Shown here piece by piece: positions 8,241 to 16,700 of a DNA stretch of 31,742 bases (position 1 is its first letter; each line of letters opens with the position of its first letter). The stretch is from NCBI GenBank assembly GCA_934401725.1, contig CAKRSS010000023.1, positions 1-31,742 on the forward strand, read 5' to 3'. The notes beneath the pieces were generated by a model. The model saw only the letters and a program-made list of their open reading frames with translations, was not told the origin of the DNA and did not search any database. This DNA is from an uncultured Eubacteriales bacterium. GTDB taxonomy: Bacteria > Bacillota > Clostridia > Oscillospirales > CAG-272. Both the position numbers and the translations under genes were made by a program.

Positions 8241-8813
8241 GTCGCTCCCCGCGAGGGGAGCGTGGATTGAAATCCCGATTCACCCCGCGCGACCTGCTCC
8301 ATGTGGTGTCGCTCCCCGCGAGGGGAGCGTGGATTGAAATTCGAAAATTAAAATCGGGAACGGTGCCGCACCAGGTCGCTCCCCGCGAGGGGAGCGTGGA
8401 TTGAAATCTCCTGTAATAGATGTTTTTTATTTTTCGGAGGAGTCGCTCCCCGCGAGGGGAGCGTGGATTGAAATTGGCTACAAATCCCCTTTAATTTGAC
8501 CAATTCAACGTCGCTCCCCGCGAGGGGAGCGTGGATTGAAATTCCGGCACAGATAATATCCCGTAAAAACAAGTACAGTCGCTCCCCGCGAGGGGAGCGT
8601 GGATTGAAATCCGCTTTGGCGCGATACCGTCGGCGTCACCGCGCTGTCGCTCCCCGCGAGGGGAGCGTGGATTGAAATGCGAGTCGCCGCTGGTCACGCG
8701 TGAGGACAGGGACGTCGCTCCCCGCGAGGGGAGCGTGGATTGAAATCCGCATTTGAACAGGCAGGTTCCGCGCTCAGGATGTCGCTCCCCTCGCAGGGAG
8801 CGTGGATTGAAAG
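8241..8813 (+). CRISPR. Type I-C CRISPR array, 9 repeats and 8 spacers
   Basis: Repeats of 33 bases start at 8241, 8308, 8375, 8442, 8510, 8578, 8646, 8714 and 8781; spacers are 34-35 bases. The first eight repeats are identical. Each contains an 8-bp stem (CGCTCCCC with GGGGAGCG) around a GCGA tetraloop and ends in TGGATTGAAAT, an 11-base tail that would be the crRNA 5' handle after Cas5 cleavage at the stem base. The ninth repeat differs inside the hairpin (CCTCGCAGGG) and in its last base, which marks the leader-distal end, yet still forms a 7-bp stem. Spacer targets cannot be told from the sequence alone. Confidence 0.98.
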
Positions 8814-8873
8814 CACTTTGTCGAAGCAGTAGTTTTGATACCTTCCCGTCCCTGCCACCCTAAAATGTCACAC

Positions 8874-8915
8874 AAAAAAACACCCGCACAGCCGATCAAT
8901 CGGCTGTGCGGGTGT
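8874..8915 (-). terminator. Strong intrinsic terminator of the amidohydrolase gene
   Basis: Bases 8880-8896 are perfectly complementary to 8899-8915 (up to 17 bp, GC-rich). On the minus strand the stem is followed by seven T residues (8880-8874). It lies 4 bases past the amidohydrolase stop and also separates this gene from the CRISPR array. Confidence 0.93.
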
Positions 8916-8919
8916 CATT

Positions 8920-10200
8920 TCAAAGAAACTTATCAAGCTCCGCCTCGACGTTTTTGCGGCGGCGGAAGGTGGGGTGGGCGATTACGTTTCCGCGCGCCAC
9001 GACCATTTCGACGTGGCGCAGGGCGCGCAGGTCGTCGAGCGGATTGCCCGACGTGACAATCATATCCGCCGTGAGGCCGGGCGCTATCGAACCGGTCACG
9101 TTGCCGATGCCTGCCATGGCGGCGCTGCGCGAGGTCGCGGTGTAGAGCGCGAAAGCGTTGGTCACTCCGACGAACTTGTGGAAGTAATACAGCTCGCGCC
9201 AAAAGTCGTACTGCGTGATCCACGGGCAGCCGACGTCGTTGCCAAGCACCACCGGGATGCCGTTCTCAAGCGCCGCCTTGGCGCAGGCGATGATGCCCTC
9301 GAACACGACGTTGCCGTTGAACTGCTCGACCTCCGTCGCATTGGTGATGGCGCGGTCAAACAGCGCATAGGGGAGCGCCGGAGACAGCGTGGTGCAGAGA
9401 AACGCCCCCTTCTCGCGAAACAGCGAGATGATGTGCTCGTCCGGCTTTGCGCCGTGCTCGATGGAGTCAACGCCGTTTTCGAGTGCCACCCGGACGCCCT
9501 CGGGCGACTCGACGTGCGCCGCCACCTTGTAGCCCATGCGATGCGCCTCGTCACAGACGGCCCTGACCATCTCGGGCGACATTTTCAGCTCGCCGGGCAC
9601 GCCCTTTTCCTTGGCGTCCATGACGCCGCCTGTTATCATCAGCTTGATTATATCAACTTTTTCCTTTTCGGACTCGTGCAGGTGGTTCAACGCCTCGTCG
9701 ATGCTGTGCGCCGCGATGGCGACAGACCCCGCCATATGCCCGCCTGGTACCGAAATTCCCTCGTTCGCGGCCAAAATCCGCGGCCCTACACGCTTGCCCG
9801 CCGCAATCTCGTCACGCAGACGCGTGTCGAAGCTGCCGAGCCCGCCGACCGTGCGGATTGTTGTGACGCCGCTCATGAGCTCGTCCCGCGCGAAGCCGCA
9901 GACCATGCGGTAGGCCACCGACCGCGTCAGCGCCGAGCCCATTATGGTCTTGACCAGCTTTTCGTTGTCGCGCTGTTTTTTCTGCGGCTTGCCGCTGCCG
10001 GCGAGGTGGACGTGCATGTTTATAAGCCCCGGCATGAGGTATTTTCCGCCGAGATCGACGGTCTCGAACCCCGCCGGAACCTTGCCTGCGGGGACGATGT
10101 CCGCTATTTTCCCGTTCTCGATGAGGACGCTCTGCCCCGTCCTCGGCTGCATATTTTCGGTGCCGTCGAGAATGACGGCGTTTGTAAGTGCAATTTTCAT
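8920..10200 (-). CDS. Metal-dependent amidohydrolase (imidazolonepropionase/prolidase-like)
   Basis: The 426-residue protein belongs to the amidohydrolase superfamily (TIM-barrel, one or two metals). Visible ligands are H63 and H65 in MHVHLAG, a probable carboxylated lysine in IIKLMITGG (about 184), AHVES (about 228), IEHG (about 249) and the catalytic aspartate in LGNDVG (about 322). A small N-terminal beta-domain (residues 1-55) and a C-terminal DLRALRHVEMVVARGNVI segment complete the usual composite domain. Such enzymes hydrolyse C-N bonds in cyclic amides or dipeptides; the substrate here cannot be named. No signal peptide, so cytoplasmic. I chose ATG 10200 over an upstream extension because GAGGG precedes it and homologues start MKIALTNA-like. 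It is a single-gene unit with its own promoter and terminator, unrelated in orientation to the cas genes. Confidence 0.88.
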   Translation of the reverse strand: MKIALTNAVILDGTENMQPRTGQSVLIENGKIADIVPAGKVPAGFETVDLGGKYLMPGLINMHVHLAGSGKPQKKQRDNEKLVKTIMGSALTRSVAYRMVCGFARDELMSGVTTIRTVGGLGSFDTRLRDEIAAGKRVGPRILAANEGISVPGGHMAGSVAIAAHSIDEALNHLHESEKEKVDIIKLMITGGVMDAKEKGVPGELKMSPEMVRAVCDEAHRMGYKVAAHVESPEGVRVALENGVDSIEHGAKPDEHIISLFREKGAFLCTTLSPALPYALFDRAITNATEVEQFNGNVVFEGIIACAKAALENGIPVVLGNDVGCPWITQYDFWRELYYFHKFVGVTNAFALYTATSRSAAMAGIGNVTGSIAPGLTADMIVTSGNPLDDLRALRHVEMVVARGNVIAHPTFRRRKNVEAELDKFL

Positions 10201-10257
10201 GGTTCTGCCCTCTGTTTCAACCAAATCCCCAGCCGCGCGGCGACTGAGTCCGGGGAT

Positions 10258-10286
10258 ATTATAGCACAAAAATGGGGGATTGTACA
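10258..10286 (-). promoter_or_regulatory. Promoter of the amidohydrolase gene
   Basis: On the minus strand TGTACA (10286-10281) and a perfect TATAAT (10263-10258) are 17 bases apart, about 50 bases upstream of the chosen start. This also supports the shorter start, because an extended start would lie upstream of the promoter. Confidence 0.72.
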
Positions 10287-10399
10287 GGGGGATATGGCGA
10301 TTTACTTTGCCCCAATGCGGCAGCCCTCCTCTGCCGGTGCGGCCTGCCAGCTTTGAGAGCACGCAGAGCTTTATGTCAGAACGCTATTAATTGCAAAGA

Positions 10400-10416
10400 A
10401 CATTGTTGCGCAATGT
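10400..10416. promoter_or_regulatory. Candidate operator palindrome at the TIR-TPR promoter
   Basis: ACATTG (10400-10405) and CAATGT (10411-10416) form an inverted repeat with a 5-base centre. It overlaps the -35 region of the promoter that follows, a position typical of a repressor site. No regulator gene for it is visible in the window. Confidence 0.35.
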
Positions 10417-10434
10417 AAGATAATGTGATATAAT
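10406..10434 (+). promoter_or_regulatory. Promoter of the TIR-TPR gene (extended -10)
   Basis: A perfect TATAAT (10429-10434) is preceded by TGA (10426-10428), an extended -10. The -35 at the right distance, TTGCGC (10406-10411, 17 bases), is weak, as often seen with extended -10 promoters. The gene starts 45 bases downstream. Confidence 0.68.
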
Positions 10435-10478
10435 GTAGAAGGCAAATGCCGCGCCACTATTTAAAAAGGAGACCTACA

Positions 10479-13400
10479 ATGAGCAGCACTGAAAGCACCC
10501 TTAAGTACATTAAAGTAAGAACCCGCGGAAATTCGAGTCCGCAGGGTAAGCGAAGAGTCTATTTCACCTGCCACCCGGACGATTTTGAAAGGTATTTTGA
10601 CAAGGTATGTGAAGATATTTTCAAAACCCAGGACTGCGCCATATACTACACCGCGGACATGCGGGCGCCCATACCCGAAAAGTACCTCGATTCCGACTTA
10701 GGTCAGATGAACCTGTTCGTCATGCCCATCACTTTCAGACTGCTCACCGAGCCGAACCGCGCCATGGACTTCGATTTTGCCTACGCAGCGCAGGACAAGC
10801 ACCTGATCCCCGTTCTTCCGCTGATGATGGAGAGCGGCATAGATATGTTCTTCACCCGGCGCTTCGGGGAGCGGCAGTACCTCAGCCCTTACAGTCACGA
10901 CCTGACCGCGATAAGCTACGAGGAAAAGCTGAAGCGGTATCTCTCGTCAATTTTCGTTGACGATGAGACGGTTGAGCGCGTGCGCGCGATGTTTGACGCG
11001 TATATTTTTCTCAGCTACCGCAAAAAAGACCGGCACCACGCAAACGAGCTGATGCACCTGATACACAAAAACCCAAAATACCGCGATGTGGCCATCTGGT
11101 ACGACGAATTTCTGACCCCCGGAGAGAATTTCAACGAAAATATTGACAAAGCCCTGAAAAGGTGCGACCTCTTCACACTGCTCGTGACGCCGAACCTCAT
11201 AAATGAAGAAAACTATGTCCGCAAAGTAGAATATCCGATGGCAAAAGAGTCCGGCAAAAAAATACTTCCGGCGGAAATGGAATCTACCAGTCGGGACGAA
11301 TTCCAAAATCAATACCCCGGCATCCCGGACTGCGTAGACGCCTATGACAGCGCCGCACTCGACGCCGGCATAAACGACGCACTGAAAACCCTCGCACTTA
11401 AGCCCAACGAGGATGACCCCGAACACAACTACCTTCTCGGCATCGCATATCTTGAAGGCATCGACGTTGAGGTGAATACGGAATACGCCGTGGAGCTCAT
11501 CACCTTCGCAGCAAACGCAGAATACCCCGAGGCGATGGAGAAGTTGTACCACATGTACAACGAAGGCGATAATATCAAGCTCGATTATATTGAAGCACTG
11601 AAGTGGGCACAAAAGCTCTACGATTTTTATCTTCGTACAGGAGGAGAAAAGGAAGAAAACACACTGACTTGGCTGAACAATCTGGCATGCGCATACGGCA
11701 ACCTTGGTAATTATCAAAAGGATCTGGAGTTAAACAAAAGGGCATACACGCTCAGATGCGAAGCGCTCGGTGAAAAAGACCCGTATGCGCTCATATCACT
11801 GAGCAATCTAGCCTATACATACGGCAACCTTGGCAATTATCAAAAACAACTAGAACTGAACGAAAAAACATACGCGCTCAGATGCGAAGTGCTTGGAGAA
11901 AAACATCCGGACACGCTTACATCACTGAACAATCTGGCGTGCTCATACAATAACCTTGGCGATTATCAAAAACAACTGGAACTGAACGAAAAAGCATATA
12001 CGCTCATGTGCAAATTGTTTGGAGAAGAAAATCTGAGTACGCTTACATCACTGAGCAATCTGGCCTATACATGCGGTAATCTTGGCAATTATCAAAAGCA
12101 ACTGGAACTAAACGAAAAAGCATACGCACTCAGATGCAAAGTACTTGGAGAAAAAAATCCGGAAACGCTCATATCACTGAACAATCTGGCGTGCTCATAC
12201 AATAACCTTGGCGATTATCAAAAACAACTGGAGATAGCCAAAAAAGTATACACACTCAGATGTGAAGTGCTTGGCAAAAAAAATCCGGACACGCTCCACT
12301 CGCTGAGCAATCTGGCCTATACATACGGCAACCTTGGAGATTACCAAAAGCAGCTGGAACTAAACGAAAAGGCATACCGACTCAAATGCGAGGTGCTTGG
12401 TGAAAAAAATCCGAGCACACTCATATCACTGAGCAATCTGGCCGGTACATACGGCGACCTTGGCGATTACCAAAAGCAGCTAGAACTAAATGAAAAGGCA
12501 TACGCGCTCAGCTGCGAAGTGCTTGGCGAAAAGCATCCCAATACACTCATATCACTGAGCAATTTGGCTGCCGCATACGGTAACATTGGCGATTATCAAA
12601 AGCAACTGGAACTGGCCGAAAAAGCATACGCGCTCAGATGTGAAGTGCTTGGAGAGGAAAATCCGGACACGCTCACATCACTGAACAATCTGGCTGACAC
12701 ATACGGTATCCTCGGCGATTATCAAAAGCAACTGGAACTGAACGAAAAAGCATATACACTCAGATGTGAAGTGCTTGGAGAAAAAAATCCGGAAACGCTG
12801 ACATCATTGATGAGTCTGGCTGGTACATACAGAAACCTCAGTAATCATAAAAAGCAACTGGAACTGACTGAAAAAACATATATGTTGCGATGTGAAGTGC
12901 TTGGAGAAAAAAATCCGAATACGCTCACATCACTGAACAATCTGGCTTACATATACGGTGAACTTGGCAATTATCAAAAACAACTGGAACTAAACGAAAA
13001 AGTATATACGCTCATGTGCGAAGTGCTTGGAGAAAAAAGCCCGGCCACGCTCATATCAATGAACAATCTGGCATGCGCATACGGCAACCTTGGCAATTAT
13101 CAAAAGGAACTGGAACTGGACGAAAAAGCATACGCGCTCGGATGCGAGGTTCTTGGTGAAAAAAATCCGGACACACTCATATCACTGAACAATCTGGCTA
13201 ATACATACAGCAATCTTGGTAACCATCAAAAATCACTGGAGTTGAACGAAAAAGCATACCCGCTCATATGCGAAGTGCTTGGCGAAAAACATCCGAATGC
13301 ACTCACATCACTGAGCAACCTGGCCTATACATACGTCGCCCTTGACAACCACCAAAAAGCCGCAGAACTCTTTTTAAAGCTCTACGCCCATCAATGCGAA

Positions 13401-13520
13401 GTGTTCGGTGAAGATGATGACGAAACACTATCAACCCTGCGCAATCTTGCCAACAGCTATGAACACCTCGGCGAAACGGATAAGGCGGCGGAGATTCGCG
13501 CGCGGATTGAGAATTTGTAA
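10479..13520 (+). CDS. TIR-domain protein with Sel1-like region and fifteen TPRs
   Basis: The 1,013-residue protein starts at ATG 10479 (AAGGAG 7 bases upstream). Residues about 26-150 form a degenerate TIR-like domain (RVYFTCHPDDFERYF ... LIPVLPLM). Residues about 173-275 are a clear TIR domain: DAYIFLSYRKKD, WYDEFLTPGENFNENI and LVTPNLINE. E220 in NFNENI is my candidate for the catalytic glutamate of TIR NADases, from motif position only. A Sel1-like region follows (about 300-390; HNYLLGIAYLEGIDVEVN and YPEAMEKLYHMY). From residue 399 to the end come fifteen 42-residue kinesin-light-chain-type TPRs. There is no signal peptide or membrane segment. Two-TIR/TPR proteins are known in Clostridia but their job is not established; ligand-sensing NADase defence is a reasonable inference next to a CRISPR locus. 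The TPR half is more AT-rich than the flanking genes. Confidence 0.88.
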   Translation: MSSTESTLKYIKVRTRGNSSPQGKRRVYFTCHPDDFERYFDKVCEDIFKTQDCAIYYTADMRAPIPEKYLDSDLGQMNLFVMPITFRLLTEPNRAMDFDFAYAAQDKHLIPVLPLMMESGIDMFFTRRFGERQYLSPYSHDLTAISYEEKLKRYLSSIFVDDETVERVRAMFDAYIFLSYRKKDRHHANELMHLIHKNPKYRDVAIWYDEFLTPGENFNENIDKALKRCDLFTLLVTPNLINEENYVRKVEYPMAKESGKKILPAEMESTSRDEFQNQYPGIPDCVDAYDSAALDAGINDALKTLALKPNEDDPEHNYLLGIAYLEGIDVEVNTEYAVELITFAANAEYPEAMEKLYHMYNEGDNIKLDYIEALKWAQKLYDFYLRTGGEKEENTLTWLNNLACAYGNLGNYQKDLELNKRAYTLRCEALGEKDPYALISLSNLAYTYGNLGNYQKQLELNEKTYALRCEVLGEKHPDTLTSLNNLACSYNNLGDYQKQLELNEKAYTLMCKLFGEENLSTLTSLSNLAYTCGNLGNYQKQLELNEKAYALRCKVLGEKNPETLISLNNLACSYNNLGDYQKQLEIAKKVYTLRCEVLGKKNPDTLHSLSNLAYTYGNLGDYQKQLELNEKAYRLKCEVLGEKNPSTLISLSNLAGTYGDLGDYQKQLELNEKAYALSCEVLGEKHPNTLISLSNLAAAYGNIGDYQKQLELAEKAYALRCEVLGEENPDTLTSLNNLADTYGILGDYQKQLELNEKAYTLRCEVLGEKNPETLTSLMSLAGTYRNLSNHKKQLELTEKTYMLRCEVLGEKNPNTLTSLNNLAYIYGELGNYQKQLELNEKVYTLMCEVLGEKSPATLISMNNLACAYGNLGNYQKELELDEKAYALGCEVLGEKNPDTLISLNNLANTYSNLGNHQKSLELNEKAYPLICEVLGEKHPNALTSLSNLAYTYVALDNHQKAAELFLKLYAHQCEVFGEDDDETLSTLRNLANSYEHLGETDKAAEIRARIENL
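11673..13517 (+). repeat. Fifteen 126-bp tandem repeats encoding TPRs
   Basis: Units begin every 126 bases with exact periodicity (unit 1 at 11673, unit 15 at 13437; the last is short). The common residues are NNLA or SNLA, LGDYQKQLELNEKAY, CEVLGEKNP and TL-S. Long runs of DNA identity between units suggest recent expansion or homogenisation and a risk of copy-number change. Confidence 0.93.
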
Positions 13521-13545
13521 GACCTCGGCCTCACACGCAAAAAAA

Positions 13546-13585
13546 CCTCCCATAGTGGAATTCCACCATGGGAGGCTTTCTTTTT
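13546..13585. terminator. Bidirectional intrinsic terminator
   Basis: A 30-base near-perfect palindrome (13546-13575, arms CCTCCCAT and ATGGGAGG around GTGGAATTCCAC) has a T-rich tail on the + strand (13577-13585) and an A run before it (13539-13545) that gives a T tail on the minus strand. It closes the TIR-TPR gene from the left and the BspA/peptide operon from the right. Confidence 0.9.
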
Positions 13586-13593
13586 ACCCGGCG

Positions 13594-13722
13594 TCAGAGC
13601 TCAAATTCGCCGCCGCCTGCACCGCCACCACTGCTGCCGGTCACAATGTCCTCTTTTGTGAGAATCATTATAACCCTCGCAGTGGGCGCTTCGTATTTCT
13701 CTGCCTTGATTTTATTTTCCAT
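13594..13722 (-). CDS. 42-residue Gly-rich peptide following the BspA-like gene
   Basis: A small open frame starts at ATG 13722, 19 bases after the giant gene's stop, with AAGGAG 7 bases upstream, and ends just before the shared terminator. The product has a charged N-terminus (MENKIKAEKYEAP), a hydrophobic centre (ARVIMILTKEDIVTGS) and a tail SSGGGAGGGEFEL. There is no signal peptide. The Y-x-x-P ... V-I ... E-D-I-V-T-G-S pattern followed by a Gly-rich tail resembles small proteins of unknown function that I recall from Clostridia; this recollection was not checked. Its position makes it the last gene of the surface-protein operon. It could be a peptide precursor, a small partner of the secreted protein, or a non-functional frame. 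Confidence 0.6.
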   Translation of the reverse strand: MENKIKAEKYEAPTARVIMILTKEDIVTGSSGGGAGGGEFEL

Positions 13723-13741
13723 ATTTTGTCTCCTTGCTTGG

Positions 13742-16700
13742 TTATCTGTTGGCAATAATATCGCCGTAGACGGTATGCACGTTGCCCTCCGCGTCGGAAT
13801 AGACGAGGTAGGCTCTCGCGTAGCACACCTTGGACGTCTTGACGGTCGCGGTGTAGCGGTACGATGTCGCACTGGTTGCGTCGCCGGTTACGAGCGTTGC
13901 GTTTTCGTCGGTGAATTTCGCGGGGTCGAGGCCTATGGCGGGGTCAATCGAGATGATCGCGCCGGCCTTCTTCATGGTGCAGCCCTCGGGCACGGTCAGC
14001 CATGTGATGAAGGTGTATTCGCCGTCGTCGTTGTTCTCAACTCCGACCGTGCGCGCAATTCCCTTTGCGTCGACGTTCTCGCTGATATCGACGTAAACCG
14101 CAACCGCTTCGAGATCCGAGAAAATGATAAACGCGAATTTCTCGTTGTACGACAGGATATTGCCCTCTCCGTCGACCCAGTGCGAGAACTTCTTGCCGGC
14201 CTCGGGGGCGTTTGCAACGAGCGTCACGTTATCGTTGACGTGGTAATCGCCCGAGCCGCTGCCGCCGGTGACTTTGACCGTGCAGACGGTTTCAATCGGC
14301 GTGTATGCGGGCTTTATCGTGATAACGTCGTCGGACTTGTCCGCGCTTTCAAGCGCAGCCTTGACGCGGGCCGCGATGGCGGCCTGGTCGAGTTCCCAGC
14401 CGGAGCAGGTGAAGCCGTATTTCTGCGGGATGCGCGGCATTGTCAGTCCGAACGCGCCGGTCTCCGTGACCTGCGTTCTCGCCATGACCTGGCTGTAGCC
14501 GGACTCGAATATAACCGTAACCTTTCCGCGGGGATTGGAGTTGTAGACTGCGGTGTAATTTTCGTTGCCCGTGACTGTGAACGTCAGGCTGTACGACCGG
14601 CTGACTATGGCGTTGTTTTCGTTGCGCCAGTAGCCAAAGTTTTCGGTGTCCTCGACGGTCAGCGTCAGCGTTGCGCCGAGCTTGTACTCCTGCGTGCTCT
14701 CCGAGGAGTAATACTCACGCCCCGCCGTGTCGCCGTCCACCGTGACACTGTACTCACGGCTGCTGCTGATTGTTATCTTTTTGGTCATTATCTTGGCCGT
14801 TACGCTGTTGCTGGTGAGCGTGCCTATGTAGGCGTCAACACCGGTGACGACGCAGTATATCTCGCGTCCCACGTCGGTCGTGCGGACCGTGTAGTAACCG
14901 GACGTCTCACCGTCCACCGGACTGCCGCCCGAGTACCACTGGTACGACAGGCTGTCGCGCCCGACCACGCCGGAAACATCCGCGTAAAGCACACCGGACA
15001 CTCTCTCGTCGCCGTACACGTTCACGGTTCCGGAAATCTCCCGGCGGCTCTCACGCTCGTAGACTGCGGTGTAGACCACATCTCCCGTCACTGCCGCGGG
15101 CTGGCTGTCCCAGCCGACAAACCGGAAGCCGTCCGGCGCGGTGATGTTTTCGGGAGCCTGCGGCACGGATGCATAATTGTACTGCTCGGTACTCTCGAGC
15201 ACGTCGCCGCCCCCCGACGTCATGCGCCATGTAACCGAATACTGCCTTGCAGTCTCGGCATATACCGCGGTGTATACCGTGTCGGCCGCCGCGGCCTGGA
15301 TCGTGTCGACGACTCCGTCGCCGTCAACGTCCCAGCCTGCGAACGAGTACGTCAAGGAGACGGTCGCCTCGCGGGTCGGGGTAACGCTGCATGCGGGGAA
15401 TTTGCCCTCCGCCACGTTTTCAGTTCTGCCGAGCTCTGTTCCGTCAAAATTCTTCCAGATGACGGTGTAATATACTGTCGAATGTATGACAAACGCCGCT
15501 TCCGTGCTGTCGGAGAACACTATTCTGAAGCTGTTGTCACCGGCGCTCATCTGTGACAGGTACCCGGCGGAGAGAATTATCTTTCTGTTTGCGTCGTCGA
15601 CACTGTAGCTGCCTGCCGGAAGCGCGGTTCCGATGCCGTCAGATATGCCTGTCACGCTGTTTGCCGACGGGCAGATGTATCCGACCGAAACATCCGCAGG
15701 CTGCATACCGTCAAATGTGTACACTTCCCTGTCCGTACCGACCGAGGCCGGAATTTCGGTGCCGACGGTGCCGTCAAGCGTTTTTGAGATGCCCGTGCCG
15801 CTTTTATATGACCAGTACGCACGGTTGTTCTTCGCGGCATCGCCCTTTTCGATGACGCCACGCTCGCCCGTTGTTCCGTTCACAATGCCGAGGTCGGGCT
15901 TGACAGACACTGAAATCATGCTGCTGTCCGTTCCCGTCGTCGCGCCCATCGGAATCTCGAGGTATTTTATCTCTCCGGGGCTGACGCTGACTCTTGATAG
16001 CCAGATGGTCTCCCTGACCTCGTTTCCGTCGGCGTCGCGCGTGGAAATTTCGTGCGCAGTGACCTCGCTGTACGCCGGATTCACCTGTGCTATGATAGCG
16101 TCGAGATTGTCAATCTCAAGGTTCTCGCCCTGACGGTTACCGCAGCGGATGACCACGGTTCCGTCGTTTGCAAGGTTGCCATCGTTCGCAATCGCGACCA
16201 GCAGCTTGTTGCTGCTGCCGAGCAGAATGTGCTTGACGTACGGAACAAGGTCGGAATATGACAGATCAATGTCCGTCCTGTAGACCTCTGCGCCGTTTCC
16301 GTCGGTCAGCGTCATGCTGTGCTGATCGTCGGCGTAGTTCGCCATGGAAATGACGCACTTAGCGTCCTTGCCCGAGCCGAGGCTCGAGACAAGCGCGTCG
16401 GGCGCCTCGTTGCCCACGCGAACCAGCACGTCTGTCTTGCGCATCCCGATATTCCGGACGTCGAACGTCACCGTTCTGTTGGCGTAATCGATCTCCGTGC
16501 CCGTGACGACAAGCTTTGCCGCAATGGGCTGAATCACAGTTCTGCTTCCAAGCTTGTTGCCGTCGCGGTCGGACAGGTCGTAGGAGATGAGTATGTCCTC
16601 GCCAGAGCCGCGGACGGTGCAGTCGAAGTTGTCAATGTATACGCCGTCATTTGTCTCGTAGCAGGCGAGGTCGACGGGAAGTCCCCATTTGCCGTCCTCG

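Noticed and set aside
8348..8697. Minus-strand open frames across the CRISPR array containing ISIHAPLAGSD and QSTLPSRGAT repeats
   Set aside because: These are translations of the CRISPR repeat, a known annotation artefact. The array is non-coding.
8974..10356. 460-codon + strand frame opposite the amidohydrolase
   Set aside because: It is the complement of a clear amidohydrolase with conserved metal ligands, and its composition is that of an antisense shadow.
10201..10362. Extended amidohydrolase start
   Set aside because: It would begin upstream of the promoter at 10258-10286; family members begin at the MKIALT position.
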